Assembly: GCA_025267735.1 (NCBI GenBank)
Contig: CM046294.1
Location: forward strand, 43,995,570 to 44,059,569
DNA length: 64,000 nt
Direction: 5' to 3'
DNA from: Mactra quadrangularis
Taxonomy: Eukaryota > Mollusca > Bivalvia > Venerida > Mactridae
Position numbers and translations under genes: made by a program. The notes beneath the pieces were generated by a model that saw only the letters and a list, made by a program, of their open reading frames with translations, had not been told where the DNA came from and ran no database searches. Shown here piece by piece: positions 60,201 to 63,115 of this stretch. Position 1 is the stretch's first letter; every line of letters begins with the position of its first letter.

Positions 60201-62797
60201 AAGTTTCATAAAGATCTGACAATAAATGGCAGAAGTTCATGCTAAATTGAAAACTTAATGCAATTGTTAACGACACCAGACGCCCGCCCGGGTTTCACCA
60301 AACTATAATCGGAATTTTTTCGTTGAAAAATCCGGCTAAAATTTAAAGTATAAGTTATGATTTACCTTATCAAGTATAATATCGGGTATATCAGGAAGGC
60401 CAGCTGGTTTACGTACAGCGTTGATATCATTCTGGAACTGTAATAAAAACTCTCTGTCGTAATGTTTCTTGCCCTCAGGATTTAAAGGGCTCCATTGATC
60501 TGAAAATATATATAATACAACATTAAATTATAATACTCACCATTCTGAACAGCCTCGGCGATCATCTAAAAAGATATACCTTGGAAATCAGACAAAGTAG
60601 GAATACAACCAGGGTATTAGGTCTGGCGACTGTCATTTTCATGTCAACAATCGATAATAACATTTAACACGCTCTATCACATCATTTCATCAGTTCAATG
60701 TCTCGCACGTTGTATTTCTGTGTAGTAAAGACTATATTACCACAGAAACCAAATTCCTATAGATCTACTTTTTCACCTCACAATATCCAAGGTTTATCTG
60801 TGTAGAAGATCGCTGAGGTAGTTCCGAATGAATACTCACTTCATTTTTTGTAAAGTCAATGCCAAGATAAAATTAGCTGATTACTTTATAAGTGTACCAA
60901 ATATTGTTTTCTACACTTCTAAGGTAAAAGTTCTGTGCTCCTTTCCACAAAAAATCTTATGAAAAACATCTTCGTAAGTCAATTTCATATATTTAGCAGT
61001 TCAAAGTCAGAGGGATAATAAACTTAACTATGATATGATATTCAAAAGGTATACAATATTCTACACAACTCTTATGATATTTGAAATTGATAAGCCAAAA
61101 TGAGCGTATTATTAATATTTCTTGCTTTTGACTTACGAAGATTTTTTTCGGAAGAATTCATGAGAAAAGTACCACTGACTTACAAGCAAATTATTCTTTG
61201 TCTCCAGACAAGACTTCCATTCTTAGTAAGCAATTGCCATTTAGCTCAAATAAAGACCCAGGTTTGAAAATTGAACATGAATGATTATATACACTTACAC
61301 TTTGTTTTAAAGATGATTTGAACTTGGCGACTAGCAAGAAAAGTGCTACTTCTAAAATAGACATCGAGGCTTGCCCGCAAGACTGTTGAAACTCCCTTTT
61401 AACGCAATGCAGTTACTACAGTCTTGGGGTAAACCCTCGACATGTAACATAATTATTAAGCCAAAAACTTGAAAGAATAGGTGAACTGGCCACCATAAAT
61501 TATCAACTAAAAAAATTAATAATTATTTATTAGATTATAACGCCGTGTCAACACAATTAAGGTCATATTACGAGGTCCAGCGCACCTAACCTAGCTATCC
61601 TGGACCATTGTCTATAACCAGTACTCACCTACCCTTCCACAAGGCCAGAAACTTCTATATTATCTAATCAATGGAGGAAAATTGACATTATTGTCAAATT
61701 TTCATGGAAGGGTATAACCTCCCCGGGTGGGATTCGAACCCACACCCCCTCGGGAACGAGATTCCAAATCCCGGCGTGCTACCAACTGCGCTATCAACCT
61801 AGGTTGTAAAAAATCAACAAATGGTGTCAAGGATAAGTAAACCCAGTATACCTTCAGAGTACTTGTATCTAAGTTCAGACATGCCTTCGTCATCACTATC
61901 TAGGATTTCACCATCTTCTAATTCATTATTAAATTCATCATCATCAACAACATCTTGTGGTACATCATCCACTTTGATTTCTATTTGAGCAGGTACTCTA
62001 TCATGTTTCTCTTCTTCCACTAATTGATCTTCTACTGTATCTATAACGATCTCTGGACTTCCTTCCTTCTGTAATATATATACAAAGTAACAATATAAAA
62101 ATATCAGCATTGCTCAACATAAATTTATAACTAGGTTTGGACAACCAGCTATAGTTTCAACTAGCTCAAACCAATTGATTTTTTACAAGCTGTAACAACT
62201 CGTCTGAACCTAAAAATAGGTAGTCAGGGACAATTTCATGTCTGAATCAGTTTGACCTCTTGAAACAACTTTTAAAGCAATTTTGGGGTTCAACTAAATC
62301 TGAATTCCAACTTTCCTGGAAACAATTTCAACTTGCCATCTTCATTTTAACTTGCCCTTTCTTATGTTAAGACTTTAAGTTGACCATTTTTTTTCCCCTT
62401 TTTGATACTCGCAAATTAAAATGTGCAATTGACTTTCTCACTTTGCCAACAGTTCTTACGAAAAACAGTGGAGCCTGTTACAGAGGGACCGTAAACTTAG
62501 TAGGAGCTACAAACTGAAAAAGATGCTTACAAATACAAAATCAACATTAAATTTTATAAAAGTCAGGATTTAAATAGCTTTTTAGGCGTCAGATAAGATT
62601 TTTCACGGACTTATCAAGGTCAGAATTAAGAATGCTATGAATGTACTACATACCTTGCTATCTATAGGCACAACTGGTTCTGGTTCAGTTTCTGTTGTTT
62701 TTTCTATGACAGTATTTGGTTTCTCTTCTACAACAACAATATTCTTATCTGTATCAACATCAGATTTTGTTGTTTTCTCTTCAATAACTTCTTCAGA
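27118..62797 (-). CDS. eIF4G: eIF4G (eukaryotic translation initiation factor 4 gamma, eIF4G1/3 type), 5'-partial, 23 exons
   Basis: This is the scaffold of the cytoplasmic cap-binding complex eIF4F, which joins eIF4E, eIF4A and eIF3 to recruit ribosomes to mRNA. The exons, 5' to 3' on the minus strand, are 62797-62654, 62068-61852, 60499-60366, 59548-59423, 58156-57986, 57101-56964, 56296-56237, 55658-55515, 53842-53763, 52561-52405, 51552-51448, 48613-48457, 47925-47816, 47382-47243, 46223-46050, 45554-45368, 44379-44210, 43709-43505, 42252-42157, 41770-41551, 28881-28735, 27960-27893 and 27216-27118. All have AG/GT borders and all phases agree; the sum is 3,249 nt, divisible by three. Counting from the first codon seen, the eIF4E site YDREFLL is at residues 134-140, MIF4G at about 265-495, MA3 at about 715-870 and W2 at about 890-1082, ending [12 protein letters not shown]. 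The eIF4E site excludes DAP5/p97. The N-terminus is off the right edge. The last two long-range introns carry a nested antisense gene and many mobile elements. Confidence 0.95.
27262..27532. mobile_element. MITE with AGCCGGATTT ends, copy 1
   Basis: Starts AGCCGGATTTAAAAACTTTA and ends TTTTTTCGTTGAAAAATCCT. About 85-90% alike by eye to 60080-60340. It lies in the eIF4G intron before the last exon. Confidence 0.75.
27893..27960 (-). CDS. eIF4G: eIF4G exon 22 in window: W2 domain
   Basis: The 68-nt exon encodes [27 protein letters not shown]-x-I-x-E-x-A-F is the first aromatic/acidic box of W2. Borders are TTTTAG and GTAAAA. Confidence 0.95.
28003..28266. mobile_element. ATACCCCCGC repeat element, copy 1
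   Basis: ATACCCCCGC at 28038 and GCGGGGGTAT at 28255 form short inverted ends. GACGGACGGACGCACGGAC lies near the right end. It is nearly identical to 42407-42662, including the AACAAGTAAATCTGTGAG lead. It lies in the eIF4G intron between exons 21 and 22. Confidence 0.85.
28430..28725 (+). repeat. CCAATCAAAATC tandem repeat
   Basis: About seven to eight loose units of (C)AACCAATCAAAATCAGTG, TAACTTTATCAA, period about 35 bp, better preserved toward exon 21. Each carries a CCAAT element. Confidence 0.75.
28735..28881 (-). CDS. eIF4G: eIF4G exon 21 in window: W2 domain
   Basis: The 147-nt exon encodes [48 protein letters not shown]. The split Gly codon on each side joins exons 20 and 22 in phase. 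Borders are CCACAG and GTAAGA. Confidence 0.95.
29220..29322 (+). promoter_or_regulatory. candidate promoter and non-coding first exon of the nested gene
   Basis: GCCGCCATTTT at 29302-29312 is a YY1-type site of the kind found just inside the first exon of many animal housekeeping genes. It is followed by CAG|GTAATT, a possible donor at 29323. Splicing to the acceptor at 29699 would create a 27-codon upstream frame from the ATG at 29296 overlapping the candidate start at 29716. All of this is inference from motifs. Confidence 0.3.
29716..29839 (+). CDS. candidate first coding exon of the Mutator/YqaJ gene
   Basis: An ATG at 29716 opens 41 codons ([20 protein letters not shown] ... CMCCLCRS) up to a good donor (GATCAG|GTAAGA). 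The split codon G|AA joins in phase with the acceptor ATATCAG at 30021, entering the main exon two bases before its own ATG at 30024. A possible acceptor TGTTACAG precedes it at 29699. The peptide resembles nothing I know; translation could equally begin at 30024. Confidence 0.4.
29716..37303 (+). CDS. Mutator-like DDE transposase fused to YqaJ-type nuclease with spliced C-terminal tail; nested in eIF4G intron
   Basis: Eight exons join in phase (29716-29839, 30022-32771, 33628-33713, 34032-34118, 34483-34584, 35123-35242, 36221-36298, 37075-37303): 3,576 nt, 1,191 codons plus stop. Numbering from the ATG at 30024: a Cys-rich N-part; the MULE-type DDE domain with D252 (VDGGWSK), D346/D348 (VADGDSS), a CxxH zinc motif C371/H374 (ECSNH) and E542 (LAECW); a CxxC...HxC set (C291, C294, H307, C309); a basic linker; then a YqaJ/lambda-exonuclease fold (about 695-885) with ITASNFG, SPDG (D787), E800-V-K802 and YYFQCQ. 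The DDE enzyme would cut and join DNA; YqaJ relatives are PD-(D/E)xK exonucleases. The tail ends in a WYEGYV...LVEDYE domain of unknown identity. No stop codon or frameshift was seen. It lies antisense in the 12.7-kb eIF4G intron. No flanking TIRs were found, so whether it is mobile or domesticated is open. The first exon is the least certain part. Confidence 0.8.
30022..32771 (+). CDS. main exon: Mutator-like transposase domain plus YqaJ nuclease domain
   Basis: A single 2.75-kb exon holds both catalytic domains. If left unspliced it would read four codons further (VGKW) to a stop at 32784-32786, but a donor TGG|GTAGGT at 32772 is in phase 0 with the acceptor ATTTCAG at 33627. The transposase part begins around [17 protein letters not shown], typical of the Mutator-type domain found in invertebrate proteins, and the nuclease part around [18 protein letters not shown]. 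The two unspliced and spliced forms would differ only in the tail. Confidence 0.9.
33272..33530 (-). mobile_element. SINE family A inside an intron of the nested gene
   Basis: Family A in inverse order: TAACGCCATGTCAACGCAAT at the left, GTACTCACCTACCCTTCCAC in the middle, and the degraded tRNA head with GCAGGTTCAAATCCCAACCA at the right. Confidence 0.8.
33628..33713 (+). CDS. tail exon 3 of the Mutator/YqaJ gene
   Basis: The exon reads [28 protein letters not shown] and ends with the split codon AG|. Acceptor TATTTCAG, donor GTATTC. The SINE at 33272-33530 sits in the intron just before it. Confidence 0.65.
34032..34118 (+). CDS. tail exon 4, member of a duplicated exon pair
   Basis: The 87-nt exon reads [28 protein letters not shown] with split Arg codons at both ends. 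It resembles the next exon (AQTS.S.TC..ND.V..L..), pointing to an internal exon duplication. Acceptor CTTTCAG, donor GTATTT. Confidence 0.65.
34483..34584 (+). CDS. tail exon 5, second member of the duplicated pair
   Basis: The 102-nt exon reads [33 protein letters not shown], same entry and exit phase as exon 4 and clearly similar to it. Acceptor TATTTCAG, donor GTATTA. Confidence 0.65.
34700..34800 (-). mobile_element. tRNA-like SINE fragment
   Basis: The minus strand shows GGGGTTGTGAGTTCAATTCT after an A-box-like CAAGCTCAATCAGTCG, related to family B heads. It lies in an intron of the nested gene. Confidence 0.5.
35123..35242 (+). CDS. tail exon 6 of the Mutator/YqaJ gene
   Basis: The 120-nt exon reads [39 protein letters not shown]. 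Acceptor CTTTTTAG, strong donor GTAAGT. A 188-bp Tigger-like MITE lies 30 nt downstream in the next intron. Confidence 0.6.
35272..35459. mobile_element. Tigger/pogo-like MITE, 188 bp, TA target duplication
   Basis: Ends CAGTAAAACTTGGTTATAAC and, inverted, CAGTAAAACTCCCTTTATAA, flanked by TA (35270-35271 and 35460-35461). Inside, TATAACATAC phrases repeat. It lies between tail exons 6 and 7 of the nested gene. Confidence 0.85.
36221..36298 (+). CDS. tail exon 7 of the Mutator/YqaJ gene
   Basis: The 78-nt exon reads [25 protein letters not shown], hydrophilic and probably disordered. Acceptor GTATTTCAG, donor GTATGC; the phase is kept. Confidence 0.6.
37075..37303 (+). CDS. terminal exon: WYEGYV/LVEDYE domain and stop
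   Basis: The 229-nt exon encodes [20 protein letters not shown] ... [12 protein letters not shown] ... AKYLIQY ... [14 protein letters not shown] ... FVDL and a TAA stop at 37301. The pattern of short strands around W, Y and acidic residues looks like a small beta-barrel of the Tudor/chromo kind, a reading by shape only. Acceptor TTCTGTAG. Confidence 0.65.
37304..40840 (+). other. gene-free AT-rich stretch, possible 3' UTR of the nested gene
   Basis: No coding exon, SINE or inverted-repeat element was recognised in this stretch. It could be 3' UTR of the nested gene or plain eIF4G intron. Confidence 0.3.
38986..38991 (+). terminator. one possible poly(A) signal for the nested gene
   Basis: AATAAA at 38986-38991 (another at 40784-40789) lies downstream of the stop at 37303 in an AT-rich stretch free of SINEs. 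The choice between them cannot be made here. Confidence 0.25.
40843..41075 (-). mobile_element. SINE family B copy
   Basis: Body phrases AGCTGTTAACCTACTACTTG, GTGACCGACAACTTCCCTAC, TTGATTAAGAATCAGTGGTA and the GCCCGCCTGAGAATC head remnant match family B at 12200-12437. Part of the tRNA head is lost. Confidence 0.75.
41288..41515 (+). mobile_element. SINE related to family A, plus strand
   Basis: The head GCATAGTGGTTAGCATGTCT with B box GGTTCGAGCCC is followed by GTACTGGTGATAGAAAAAGT, GTCCAGGAAA and closing TGTTGAATACGACATTAAAA. It ends 36 bp before eIF4G exon 20. Confidence 0.75.
41551..41770 (-). CDS. eIF4G: eIF4G exon 20 in window: start of W2 domain
   Basis: The 220-nt exon encodes [20 protein letters not shown] then [35 protein letters not shown]-x-W-I-E-x-x-V ... 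[10 protein letters not shown] is the opening of the C-terminal W2 HEAT domain that binds Mnk kinase in mammals. It is followed by the 12.7-kb intron that contains the nested transposase gene. Confidence 0.94.
42157..42252 (-). CDS. eIF4G: eIF4G exon 19 in window (MA3 to W2 junction)
   Basis: The 96-nt exon encodes [32 protein letters not shown]; the L-W-R-x-x-G-L-x-W-x-x-F segment closes MA3 in eIF4G. Borders are CTTCTAG and GTTAGT, phase 0. Confidence 0.93.
42407..42662. mobile_element. ATACCCCCGC repeat element, copy 2
   Basis: Almost base for base the same as 28003-28266, with a few substitutions and one shorter run of GGAC. The two copies sit in different eIF4G introns 14 kb apart. Confidence 0.88.
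42852..42995 (+). repeat. ~144-bp duplicated segment, copy 1
   Basis: AAAAGAAATGTAGTTAAGTA through CTGGCTTAATTAGTGCGAAA is repeated at 44949-45094 in the next-but-one intron, same orientation, with few changes. Confidence 0.85.
43505..43709 (-). CDS. eIF4G: eIF4G exon 18 in window: MA3
   Basis: The 205-nt exon encodes [40 protein letters not shown] and on to [13 protein letters not shown]. AEDxEIDIPxIWxYxGELIxP is a hallmark of the MA3 domain in eIF4G1/3. Borders are TTTCAG and GTTGGT. Confidence 0.95.
44210..44379 (-). CDS. eIF4G: eIF4G exon 17 in window: MA3
   Basis: The 170-nt exon encodes [57 protein letters not shown], the E-A-x-x-C-V-x-E-L and LERSxxAR motifs of MA3. Borders are TTTACAG and GTAGGT. 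Confidence 0.94.
44949..45094 (+). repeat. ~144-bp duplicated segment, copy 2
   Basis: See 42852-42995. The end GCTAGCCAACTGGCTTAATT is identical. Confidence 0.85.
45368..45554 (-). CDS. eIF4G: eIF4G exon 16 in window: start of MA3
   Basis: The 187-nt exon encodes a basic linker and then [24 protein letters not shown], the first helix of the MA3 HEAT domain, the second eIF4A-binding site of animal eIF4G. Borders are TTGTAG and GTGAGT. Confidence 0.93.
46050..46223 (-). CDS. eIF4G: eIF4G exon 15 in window (RG-rich linker)
   Basis: The 174-nt exon encodes [20 protein letters not shown] then an Arg/Gly-rich piece and [18 protein letters not shown] is conserved across the splice junction. Borders are GTTTCAG and GTAAGT, split Lys codon at the 3' end (AA|A). 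Confidence 0.9.
46351..46381. promoter_or_regulatory. CRE cluster 1 (two perfect TGACGTCA sites)
   Basis: TGACGTCA occurs at 46361-46368 and 46374-46381, preceded by the half-match TGACGTCT at 46348-46355; the three are spaced at 13 bp. TGACGTCA is the binding site of CREB/ATF bZIP factors. It lies in the eIF4G intron between exons 14 and 15. Confidence 0.6.
46495..46652. repeat. long hairpin, ~72-bp arms
   Basis: ACAGTTATTTTATGTGTGAT at the left pairs with ATCACACATGAAATAACTGT at the right. The arms keep pairing through AACAGTCAAAC, and GGAATAGTGCTTT pairs with AAAGCACTATTCC, to a loop near CCCGAGGC. It is probably a foldback element. Confidence 0.85.
47243..47382 (-). CDS. eIF4G: eIF4G exon 14 in window (Gly-rich linker)
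   Basis: The 140-nt exon encodes [52 protein letters not shown] and the W-x-x-G-S-x-G-G pattern are found at this place in animal eIF4G. Borders are TTACAG and GTGAGT. Confidence 0.9.
47816..47925 (-). CDS. eIF4G: eIF4G exon 13 in window (linker)
   Basis: The 110-nt exon encodes [42 protein letters not shown] and the ID-P-x-K-x-x-x-x-x-K segment are conserved in eIF4G between MIF4G and MA3. Borders are AATTTAG and GTGAGT. Confidence 0.9.
48058..48102. promoter_or_regulatory. CRE cluster 2 (three perfect TGACGTCA sites)
   Basis: TGACGTCA occurs at 48058-48065, 48070-48077 and 48095-48102 in the eIF4G intron between exons 12 and 13. In an AT-rich region such a grouping is not expected by chance. 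Confidence 0.6.
48457..48613 (-). CDS. eIF4G: eIF4G exon 12 in window (post-MIF4G, Gln-rich)
   Basis: The 157-nt exon starts [20 protein letters not shown], the conserved W-V-P-R-R-x-D-x-x-P-K-T-I-x-x-I-H element after MIF4G, and continues into a Gln-rich and Gly-rich tail. Borders are TTGTAG and GTATGT. Confidence 0.93.
48774..48850. repeat. small palindromic repeat (GCCCGCAAGACTGT)
   Basis: TTGCCCGCAAGACTGT at the left and CTACAGTCACTCAGGCAA at the right form a loose inverted repeat; related pieces at 61371-61443 and 24160-24230. Confidence 0.55.
49301..49444. mobile_element. MITE with ACATGGGTGAAAGTT ends
   Basis: ACATGGGTGAAAGTT at 49301 and its inverse AACTTTCACCCATGT at 49430-49444 frame a 144-bp element with internal pairing (AATCCTGAA and TTCAGGAT). 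Confidence 0.8.
49855..50210. repeat. TTCCCAAT-rich dispersed repeat
   Basis: Multiple ATTCCCAAT and TTTCCCAAAAT phrases; related to 23975-24060. A GGGGAAATTT-rich inverse piece lies at 50600-50810. Confidence 0.5.
51022..51417. mobile_element. mariner-like MITE, 396 bp, TA target duplication
   Basis: Left end CAGTCCAACAGAATTAACCT and inverted right end TAGTCCAACAGAATTAACCT agree for about 30 bp and are flanked by TA at both sides. No coding capacity. Confidence 0.85.
51448..51552 (-). CDS. eIF4G: eIF4G exon 11 in window: end of MIF4G
   Basis: The 105-nt exon encodes [35 protein letters not shown], the last helices of MIF4G (RVRFMLxDVIDLR). Borders are TTTACAG and GTAAGT, phase 0. A mariner-like MITE (51022-51417) ends 30 nt downstream in the following intron. 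Confidence 0.95.
52044..52262. mobile_element. Harbinger-like MITE, 219 bp, TTA target duplication
   Basis: Left GGCCACAACAAATTTATCAT and inverted right GGCCACAACAAGTTGATCAT agree for about 33 bp. TTA flanks both ends (52041-52043, 52263-52265), fitting the three-base TWA target of PIF/Harbinger elements. Confidence 0.8.
52405..52561 (-). CDS. eIF4G: eIF4G exon 10 in window: MIF4G
   Basis: The 157-nt exon encodes [52 protein letters not shown]. It completes the FIGELFKL motif across the splice and includes the LECLCxLLTTIGK helix. Borders are TTTTCAG and GTAAGT. Confidence 0.96.
53322..53579. mobile_element. TIR MITE, 258 bp, TA target duplication
   Basis: TAGTGCGTAAATATTGACCC at the left and TAGTGCGTAAACATTGACCC inverted at the right, TIR about 34 bp, flanked by TA. 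An older relative fills 58620-58908. Confidence 0.88.
53763..53842 (-). CDS. eIF4G: eIF4G exon 9 in window: MIF4G
   Basis: The 80-nt exon encodes [27 protein letters not shown], ending with a split Arg codon (CG|A). [16 protein letters not shown] is the most conserved part of MIF4G. The donor is GTAGGA, weaker than the others in the gene; the acceptor is ATCTAG. Confidence 0.95.
54032..55200. mobile_element. Tigger/pogo-like non-autonomous transposon, 1,169 bp
   Basis: Ends CAGTCAATTCGCATTATCTC and, inverted, CAGTCAATTCTTGTTATCTC, flanked by TA on both sides. TATCTCGACT repeats several times near both ends, as in pogo/Tigger elements, whose transposase recognises such subterminal sites through a CENP-B-type domain. 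No transposase frame remains. It lies in the eIF4G intron between exons 8 and 9. Confidence 0.88.
55388..55514. mobile_element. AGCCGGATTT MITE, truncated copy ending at a splice donor
   Basis: AAGTTTCATAAAGATCTGAC through CGTGTTTCGCCAAATTATTA to CCGAATTTTTTC matches the right half of 60080-60340. Its last bases merge with the donor of eIF4G exon 8 (GTAAGA at 55514-55509). Confidence 0.75.
55515..55658 (-). CDS. eIF4G: eIF4G exon 8 in window: MIF4G
   Basis: The 144-nt exon encodes [48 protein letters not shown], the VNFRxLLLxRCQxEFEK part of MIF4G. The donor GTAAGA runs within a few bases into a copy of a repeated element shared with 27262-27532 and 60080-60340, so the start of this intron is transposon sequence. 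Confidence 0.95.
56237..56296 (-). CDS. eIF4G: eIF4G exon 7 in window: MIF4G
   Basis: The 60-nt microexon encodes [20 protein letters not shown], the AxxEPxFSxAYAxMC signature of MIF4G in eIF4G. Borders are TTTACAG and GTAAGT, phase 0. Confidence 0.95.
56560..56900. repeat. dispersed element plus ~80-bp repeat GTGACCCTCATTTG
   Basis: The part 56560-56820 resembles 17140-17400. The part 56818-56900 (GTGACCCTC, TTTGAAAAAGGCCAGATCT ... TTTTAGATCGGGTTTTAATC) is nearly identical to 59307-59390. Confidence 0.65.
56964..57101 (-). CDS. eIF4G: eIF4G exon 6 in window: start of MIF4G HEAT domain
   Basis: The 138-nt exon encodes [20 protein letters not shown] then [26 protein letters not shown]. These are the first two helices of the MIF4G domain, which binds eIF4A and RNA. 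Borders are TTTCAG and GTATGT, phase 0. Confidence 0.95.
57148..57556. mobile_element. piggyBac-like MITE, 409 bp, TTAA target duplication
   Basis: TTAA|CCCTTTACTGGTTGCG at the left and CAGTTAAGGG|TTAA at the right. The ends start CCCTT as in piggyBac elements and the flanking TTAA is their target. No coding capacity. It lies just upstream, in the intron, of eIF4G exon 6. Confidence 0.8.
57986..58156 (-). CDS. eIF4G: eIF4G exon 5 in window (pre-MIF4G segment)
   Basis: The 171-nt exon runs [40 protein letters not shown] and [27 protein letters not shown] is the conserved segment immediately before MIF4G in animal eIF4G and is near the RNA- and eIF4A-binding surface. Borders are TTTTCAG and GTAAGT, phase 0. 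Confidence 0.93.
58221..58358 (-). mobile_element. tRNA-derived SINE family D, copy 1
   Basis: Minus strand: ACGTGGTAGAGTGTCCACTT as A-box-like head, GGTCTTGGGTTCAAATCTCA as B box, then GGACCATGGATTTTTATCGG. It repeats at 58471 in the same orientation. Confidence 0.75.
58471..58612 (-). mobile_element. tRNA-derived SINE family D, copy 2
   Basis: Closer to a tRNA than copy 1: GGCGACGTGGTAGAGTGTCC, then GGTCGTGGGTTCGAATCTCA. The two copies flank 112 bp including GTGGGTTATTTACGTTGGGT. Confidence 0.78.
58620..58908. mobile_element. diverged copy of the 53322-53579 MITE
   Basis: TTTGCATCTAATAATTATCT, CACACCTATTCTACACTTAG and AAAGGTCAGGTCAGGGTCAA follow the order of the inverse of 53322-53579. 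The left TIR has decayed. Confidence 0.75.
59307..59390. repeat. ~80-bp repeat, second copy
   Basis: GTGACCCTCGTTTGAAAAAG to GGGTTTTAATCAGATTG; the partner is at 56818-56900. It ends 33 bp from eIF4G exon 4. Confidence 0.75.
59423..59548 (-). CDS. eIF4G: eIF4G exon 4 in window (linker)
   Basis: The 126-nt exon encodes [16 protein letters not shown]... to [18 protein letters not shown], a linker between the eIF4E site and the MIF4G domain; the F-x-P-x-[FY]-x-x-x-x-PGG stretch is typical of eIF4G at this place. Borders are CTTTCAG and GTTAGT, phase 0. Confidence 0.85.
60080..60340. mobile_element. MITE with AGCCGGATTT ends, copy 2
   Basis: AAGCCGGATTTAAAAACTTT at the left and TCGTTGAAAAATCCGGCTAA at the right. 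It ends about 25 bp before eIF4G exon 3. Confidence 0.78.
60366..60499 (-). CDS. eIF4G: eIF4G exon 3 in window: eIF4E-binding motif
   Basis: The 134-nt exon encodes [20 protein letters not shown] followed by [30 protein letters not shown] matches the canonical eIF4E-binding motif YxxxxL-hydrophobic (Y134, L139, L140 in window numbering) known in animal eIF4G. The following hydrophobic/acidic turn corresponds to the non-canonical loop that also contacts eIF4E. Borders are TTTTCAG and GTAAAT. Confidence 0.95.
60533..60835. mobile_element. inverted-repeat element beside eIF4G exon 3
   Basis: CTGAACAGCCTCGGCGATCA ... ACCTTGG at the left and CCAAGG ... TAGAAGATCGCTGAGGTAGT at the right pair over about 45 bp with mismatches. 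No coding capacity. Confidence 0.65.
61371..61443. repeat. small palindromic repeat (GCCCGCAAGACTGT), second copy
   Basis: CTTGCCCGCAAGACTGTTG and CTACAGTCTTGGGGTAAAC form the arms. Compare 48774-48850. Confidence 0.6.
61540..61803 (-). mobile_element. SINE family A, minus strand, well preserved
   Basis: Minus strand: GATAGCGCAGTTGGTAGCAC (A box), GTGGGTTCGAATCCCACCC (B box), GAGGTTATACCCTTCCATGA, then the body and closing TGTGTTGACACGGCGTTATA. It is the closest relative of 22697-22993 here. Confidence 0.9.
61852..62068 (-). CDS. eIF4G: eIF4G exon 2 in window (acidic linker before the eIF4E site)
   Basis: The 217-nt exon encodes [15 protein letters not shown]... then a very acidic stretch including [20 protein letters not shown] and ends YKYSE with a split codon. 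The acceptor is TATTACAG. The donor GTATAC is weak at position +4 to +6 but gives the correct phase (GAA G|AT CAA TGG) into the eIF4E-binding exon. A SINE lies in the intron just 50 nt downstream. Confidence 0.9.
62654..62797 (-). CDS. eIF4G: eIF4G exon 1 of those in the window (acidic N-terminal region)
   Basis: The 144-nt exon reads [15 protein letters not shown]... to ...VPIDSK, low complexity and rich in Glu, Thr and Val, as is usual for the disordered region between the PABP-binding and eIF4E-binding parts of eIF4G. The acceptor is TTTCAG and the donor GTATGT; phase 0 on both sides. Earlier exons must lie beyond 64000, since no start codon with a suitable context is found here. Confidence 0.85.
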
Positions 62798-62879
62798 CTG
62801 AAATATACAACAACAATATAAGGTTAAGTGCTATGTCTTTAATACTCAGGTTCTAAGGCTATTTCCAACATGTTAGTGT

Positions 62880-63115
62880 CCGTTTTTTCTCAACTGTCAA
62901 AACTTGAATAATTTCACGGTGACTGAATGCATTGTTTTTGTACTGGCGGCCTAATTTTTATTAAAAGTATCTTGACAAAACTTGTCATACGGCATAAGAA
63001 GCTCTACTTAATCATAATACACACTTTCGGAAACTCATGGGTGTATTACGACAATACTTTTAACAAACGCATTCACCGTGAAATTATTCATGATTTGACA
63101 GTTGAGAATAAACGA
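62880..63115. mobile_element. MITE with ~55-bp inverted ends
   Basis: TTCTCAACTGTCAAAACTTG ... AATAATTTCACGGTGACTGA at the left and TTCACCGTGAAATTATTCAT ... TTTGACAGTTGAGAATAAAC at the right. About 125 bp lie between. Confidence 0.82.
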
